A stretch of 64,000 bases of DNA, taken from Pseudomonas sp. (lineage in GTDB: Bacteria > Pseudomonadota > Gammaproteobacteria > Pseudomonadales > Pseudomonadaceae). Where the stretch lies: NCBI RefSeq assembly GCF_030147005.1, contig NZ_JASLAW010000095.1:1-64000 (forward strand), given 5' to 3'. The position numbers and the translations under genes are program-made. The notes under the pieces are model-generated. The model was not told where the DNA came from. It was given only the letters and a program-made list of their open reading frames with translations, and did no database searches. Positions 60,501 to 64,000 of the stretch are shown here, one piece after another (position 1 is the first letter of the stretch; each line of letters opens with the position of its first letter).

Positions 60501-61295
60501 ATGCGTGTCGCCCTGTACCAATGCCCGCCATTGCCGCTGGATGTCGCTGGCAACCTCAAGCGCCTGCAACAACTGGCGCACGAAGCGTCGGATGCCGATC
60601 TGCTGGTGCTGCCGGAAATGTTCCTCACGGGCTACAACATTGGCGCCGAAGCCGTAGGCGCCCTGGCCGAGGCCCGGGATGGGGAGTCTGCGCAAACCAT
60701 TGCTGATATCGCGCACAGTGCCGGCCTGGCGATTCTGTACGGTTATCCGGAGCGGGCCGAGGACGGCCGGATCTACAACGCCGTGCAGCTGATCGACGCC
60801 CATGGCACACGCTTGTGCAACTACCGCAAGACCCACCTATTTGGCGATCTGGACCACACCATGTTCAGCGCCGGTGAGGATGACTTCCCGCTGGTGGAAT
60901 TGAACGGCTGGAAGCTGGGTTTCCTGATTTGCTACGACCTGGAGTTCCCGGAAAACACGCGGCGCCTGGCCCTGGCCGGTGCCGAACTGATTCTGGTGCC
61001 CACCGCCAATATGGTGCCGTTTGACTTTGTTGCCGACGTCACCGTGCGGGCACGGGCATTCGAAAACCAATGTTTCGTGGCCTATGCCAACTATTGCGGG
61101 CACGAAGGCGATATTCACTACTGCGGCCAAAGCAGCATTGCCGCGCCCGATGGCCAGCGCATCGCCCAGGCGGGCCTGGATGAAGCGTTGATCGTCGGTA
61201 CGCTGGTTCGGCAATCTATCTTCGACGCCCGCGCCGCCAATCATTACCTGCAAGACCGTCGCCCCGAGCTTTACGGCGCACTGCACAAGCCCTGA
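60501..61295 (+). CDS. davA: 5-aminovaleramidase (carbon-nitrogen hydrolase)
   Basis: Nitrilase-superfamily amidase that hydrolyses 5-aminovaleramide to 5-aminovalerate. The 264-residue product has the catalytic triad Glu39 (LPEMFLTGYN), Lys110 (YRKTHLFG) and Cys144 (LICYDLEFPE). GGAG precedes the ATG. It directly follows davB. If DavB used tryptophan, the amidase would make indole-3-acetate instead; the residue-level evidence does not exclude that, but locus order favours lysine. Confidence 0.84.
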   Translation: MRVALYQCPPLPLDVAGNLKRLQQLAHEASDADLLVLPEMFLTGYNIGAEAVGALAEARDGESAQTIADIAHSAGLAILYGYPERAEDGRIYNAVQLIDAHGTRLCNYRKTHLFGDLDHTMFSAGEDDFPLVELNGWKLGFLICYDLEFPENTRRLALAGAELILVPTANMVPFDFVADVTVRARAFENQCFVAYANYCGHEGDIHYCGQSSIAAPDGQRIAQAGLDEALIVGTLVRQSIFDARAANHYLQDRRPELYGALHKP

Positions 61296-61343
61296 TCCAC
61301 CGGGTTTGCTAGCATAGGCGCTTCCCCCGCTTCGGAAGTGCCC

Positions 61344-63719
61344 ATGCCTGCGCCGGCTCACCCTCTCCCCCTGCACCTGACTCTGGCCAATGGCCTGAAA
61401 ATTTGCCTGCGCCCTACGCCGCGTTTAAGGCGCTGCGCCGCTGTTTTACGCGTGGCTGCGGGCAGTCATGACGCGCCATTGGCGTGGCCGGGGCTGGCGC
61501 ATTTCCTTGAACACTTGTTGTTTCTGGGGACCGAACGTTTTACGGCAGGCGAAGGGCTGATGGCCTATGTACAACGCCATGGCGGGCAAGTGAATGCCAG
61601 CACCCGGGAGCGCGCCACTGAGTTCTTCTTTGAACTGCCTGTGTCGACCTTCGCCGATGGGCTCGTACGATTGGCCGACATGCTTACGCACCCTCGCCTG
61701 ACCACTGACGACCAACTGCGCGAGCGCGAAGTGTTGCACGCCGAATTCGTTGCCTGGTCTCAGGATGCCAGGGCGCAGCAACACGTGGCCTTGATGAAGG
61801 GCTTGGCCGTCGATCATCCCCTGCGCGGCTTTCATGCGGGCAACCGCGACAGCCTGCCAGTGGAACGTGAGGCGTTTCAGCAGGCGTTGCGTGAATTTCA
61901 TCAGCACTTTTATCAGAGCGGGCAGATGACGTTGAGCCTTGCCGGCCCGCAATCGCAGCAGGACCTGGAAGCGCTGGCGCAGCGATTCAGTACGCAGTTG
62001 ATCCCTGGCCCGCTGTATCCCCAGGCCGCGCCGCCGAAGCTGATGGCCGGGCAAGCGAAGGGCTATCAACACGTTGCCGATCATCATCTGCATCAGGTCA
62101 TCACCTGTGACGCACCGCGTGAAGCGCTGACGTTTCTGTGTACCTGGCTCAACAGTTCAGCGCCGGGCGGCTTGCTTGCTGAACTCAAAGGCCGACGCCT
62201 GGCGACGGCATTGCACGCCTCGGTGCTGTATCACTTTGCCGGGCAAGCTGTGCTGGATATCGACTTTACCCTCGACACCCAGGGTGACTCGACGATCCAG
62301 ATTGAGGCGCTGTTGCACGACTGGCTGAGTTTTTTCGCACACAGCGACTGGACAGCATTACGCGAAGAGTTCGCCTTGCTTAATGCTCGCCAACAGCAGG
62401 TCCAAAGCGCACTGGCACTGGCGCGTAACGATGTAGAAAACTTATCGGAACAAGGCGTCGCAGCCCTCAAGGCCATGCTCGACGCACTCGCCCTGCCGCC
62501 CGCCACCCACGGGTGGCAGCTTCCCCCGAATAACCCCTTCCTTCGTCCAGCCGCCAAAGAGGAGCGTGCCGGTTTGATTCGCGGCCAGACCAGCGCCCAC
62601 CGAGGCTTGCGCACCTTCGCCCAGGACCGCTCACGGGGTCGACGGGACCTGTCGGCGCTCACGTTCAGCCAGGCATTGGCGGATGACACTGACGAAGGCG
62701 CGCTATACCTGCGCTGGCGATTCGACTCTGCAGTGCCTGCTGGCCTGGAAAACGCCTTGCAGCCGCTGCGCGAGCGTGCCGCTCAAGCGGGCGTCGAGTT
62801 GTGTTTCGACACCATCGCCACTGACTGGCAGGTGAAAATGCTCGGCATCCACGAGCCCATGCCGGCCGTGCTTGAAGCGTTGGCGGGCTGCTTGAGCACT
62901 GTCGACGAACACCTGCCGCCAGCGCCCGCGGTACCGATGATCGCCATCCGCGAACTGCTCAAGGCATTGCCCTTTTGCTGCAGCGGTGTGCCGCCAGCGC
63001 CCCAAGCGACGCCAGCCTCCTGGGCCACTGCTCGCTGGCACGGGCTGGGCTCAGGTTTACCAGCGGCCTGTGAAGCGGTGATCAAGACCGCCGCCGCACG
63101 GTTGCCCGGGCAACCTGCACAGCTCCAATACCCGCCTCAAACGCTCGAAGGTCAGCGCCTCTGGCACGAGATAAAAACCGAATCCAGCGAAGCGGCGGTG
63201 CTGTTGTTTTGCCCAACACCGACCCAGGCCTTGACCGATGAAGCCGCCTGGCGCTTGCTCGGTCATCTGCTGCAAGGGCCGTTCTACCAGCGCCTGCGAG
63301 TCGAACAACAAATCGGCTACGCCGTTTTCAGCGGCATCCGACAGATCAATGGGCAAACGGGCCTGCTGTTCGGCGTGCAGTCGCCCAGCGCTTCGCTCAG
63401 TGAGATCGTCGAACAGGTGCAGACTTTTCTGAAGCAACTGCCGTCATTGATCGAACGCAGCGCAGACATGGGTAACAACGCCTTGGCGCAGCAATTCACT
63501 GCCCGGTCGCTGCCTATGCCCCAAGCCGCTGATCTCTTGTGGCATGCGCAGTTGGCGGGACGCCCAGCGGGTTACCTGGAGCAATTACAAGATTTGATAC
63601 AAACCTGCTCACGCGAAGATATGCGCCTCGCCGCCCAACGCCTGAATGACGCCACGGGAGGCTGGCGCTGCATCGCCAACGGGCCGTGCATCCGGGGCGA
63701 CTGGTTGTCGGCGAATTGA
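61344..63719 (+). CDS. pqqF: PqqF, M16-family peptidase of PQQ biosynthesis
   Basis: Zinc peptidase thought to process the PqqA peptide. The 791-residue product has the inverted zinc motif HFLEH (His53, Glu56, His57) followed by LLFLGTERF, a charged Arg-rich N-terminus and a second inactive half, as in insulysin relatives. I chose ATG 61344 with GGAAG 5-6 bases upstream; a GTG at 61338 is the alternative. It stands upstream of pqqA, the order known in P. putida and P. fluorescens. Confidence 0.9.
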   Translation: MPAPAHPLPLHLTLANGLKICLRPTPRLRRCAAVLRVAAGSHDAPLAWPGLAHFLEHLLFLGTERFTAGEGLMAYVQRHGGQVNASTRERATEFFFELPVSTFADGLVRLADMLTHPRLTTDDQLREREVLHAEFVAWSQDARAQQHVALMKGLAVDHPLRGFHAGNRDSLPVEREAFQQALREFHQHFYQSGQMTLSLAGPQSQQDLEALAQRFSTQLIPGPLYPQAAPPKLMAGQAKGYQHVADHHLHQVITCDAPREALTFLCTWLNSSAPGGLLAELKGRRLATALHASVLYHFAGQAVLDIDFTLDTQGDSTIQIEALLHDWLSFFAHSDWTALREEFALLNARQQQVQSALALARNDVENLSEQGVAALKAMLDALALPPATHGWQLPPNNPFLRPAAKEERAGLIRGQTSAHRGLRTFAQDRSRGRRDLSALTFSQALADDTDEGALYLRWRFDSAVPAGLENALQPLRERAAQAGVELCFDTIATDWQVKMLGIHEPMPAVLEALAGCLSTVDEHLPPAPAVPMIAIRELLKALPFCCSGVPPAPQATPASWATARWHGLGSGLPAACEAVIKTAAARLPGQPAQLQYPPQTLEGQRLWHEIKTESSEAAVLLFCPTPTQALTDEAAWRLLGHLLQGPFYQRLRVEQQIGYAVFSGIRQINGQTGLLFGVQSPSASLSEIVEQVQTFLKQLPSLIERSADMGNNALAQQFTARSLPMPQAADLLWHAQLAGRPAGYLEQLQDLIQTCSREDMRLAAQRLNDATGGWRCIANGPCIRGDWLSAN

Positions 63720-63775
63720 TCGTTGCCGACTCTGCAACAGGCTTTTTCTTTCAAGACAGCGCTAACTCGAAAAGA

Positions 63776-63798
63776 ATTGCGTAATATTCACACGCAAT
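63776..63798. promoter_or_regulatory. Inverted repeat in the pqqA promoter region
   Basis: ATTGCGT (63776-63782) and ACGCAAT (63792-63798) form a perfect 7-bp inverted repeat with a 9-base AT-rich spacer, about 80 bases before pqqA. It is a candidate operator or overlaps the promoter. Confidence 0.45.
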
Positions 63799-63877
63799 AT
63801 CTGAACATCTCCAATGGGAGGTGGACTATATGTACTACTCGGTAGTGAACATCCCGTCCCTTGATAGGAGTATGAAT

Positions 63878-63952
63878 ATGACCTGGTCCAAACCTGCTTA
63901 CACCGATCTGCGCATCGGTTTCGAAGTCACCATGTACTTCGCCAGCCGCTAA
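63878..63952 (+). CDS. pqqA: PQQ precursor peptide PqqA
   Basis: Ribosomally made 24-residue substrate whose Glu16 and Tyr20 are cross-linked to form pyrroloquinoline quinone. The sequence has the invariant [10 protein letters not shown] end, with E16-x3-Y20. AGGAG (63866-63870) lies 7 bases before this ATG. The frame is open upstream: an ATG at 63830 with a strong GGGAGG site 8 bases before it would give a 40-residue form (16 extra residues beginning [14 protein letters not shown]). The remaining pqq genes lie beyond the right edge. Confidence 0.93.
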   Translation: MTWSKPAYTDLRIGFEVTMYFASR

Positions 63953-63968
63953 TCCGCTGGGTAATACA

Positions 63969-63991
63969 ACGCCTCGGTTCGCCCGGGGCGT
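63969..63991 (+). terminator. Attenuator-like terminator after pqqA
   Basis: ACGCCTCGG/CCGGGGCGT (63969-63977 with 63983-63991, one G-T pair) with a 5-nt loop runs into TTTTT. Partial termination here would give more pqqA than pqqBCDE transcript, as expected for a peptide precursor. Confidence 0.85.
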
Positions 63992-64000
63992 TTTTGTTTT

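Noticed and set aside
58787..61295. davBA as an iaaM-iaaH pathway for indole-3-acetate
   Set aside because: The hydrolase is a nitrilase-superfamily enzyme with a Glu-Lys-Cys triad, whereas IaaH is an amidase-signature enzyme; the Lrp-type regulator and order match the lysine pathway.

Overview
The window is a 64 kb piece of a Pseudomonas chromosome, most likely from the P. fluorescens group. Three things point there: gene order from tyrS through rpoD that follows the known Pseudomonas order almost gene for gene; an EstA esterase gene lying between trpE and trpGDC; and fluorescent-pseudomonad REP hairpins and REPIN doublets in at least seven intergenic gaps. I see no prophage, insertion sequence, CRISPR array or integrative element. 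Nearly everything is core genome, so the interest lies in regulatory structure and in how loci connect.

Layout. 1-281: tandem promoters of an rRNA operon that runs off the left edge. 282-6388: tyrS, an M23 peptidase, anmK, erpA, argC and hemJ. 6413-11789: nitronate monooxygenase, a DUF805 membrane protein, an SDR, a HIT protein, coq7, an OsmC protein and vfr. 11786-20505: a lipoate-ligase-like gene, trpGDC, estA, trpE, gph and rpe; both trp units are preceded by related leader-peptide sequences with Trp codons. 20590-29208: an iron-type alcohol dehydrogenase, a polyamine/GABA/5-aminovalerate-type ABC importer and its two-component system, the counterpart of agtABCD-agtSR. 29286-40728: a DUF3530 protein, djlA, murU-amgK (muropeptide recycling), then lptD-surA-pdxA-rsmA and apaG-apaH-glpE. 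41014-45883: the stationary-phase trio prkA-yeaH-spoVR. 45947-49739: cca, folK-folB, plsY and tsaD. 49942-54484: the macromolecular synthesis operon rpsU-dnaG-rpoD. 54620-57991: an RmcA-type c-di-GMP protein. 58007-58083: a CAU-anticodon tRNA. 58194-61295: an Lrp-type regulator and davBA (lysine to 5-aminovalerate). 61344-end: pqqF and pqqA, the start of the PQQ cluster.

How the genes connect. DavB and DavA make 5-aminovalerate from lysine, and the agt-like importer about 32 kb away is of the type reported to take up 5-aminovalerate and GABA. AnmK, AmgK and MurU are three steps of the cell-wall recycling pathway that rebuilds UDP-MurNAc. LptD and SurA are an outer-membrane assembly pair. TrpE, TrpG, TrpD and TrpC are split over two transcription units carrying related leaders. 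I found no clearly unknown multi-gene system. The best leads are the paired trp leaders (one merged with the 3' end of gph), the cca ribosome-binding site buried in a terminator stem, an in-frame upstream start for pqqA, REPINs inside operons, and palindromes around the agt operon.
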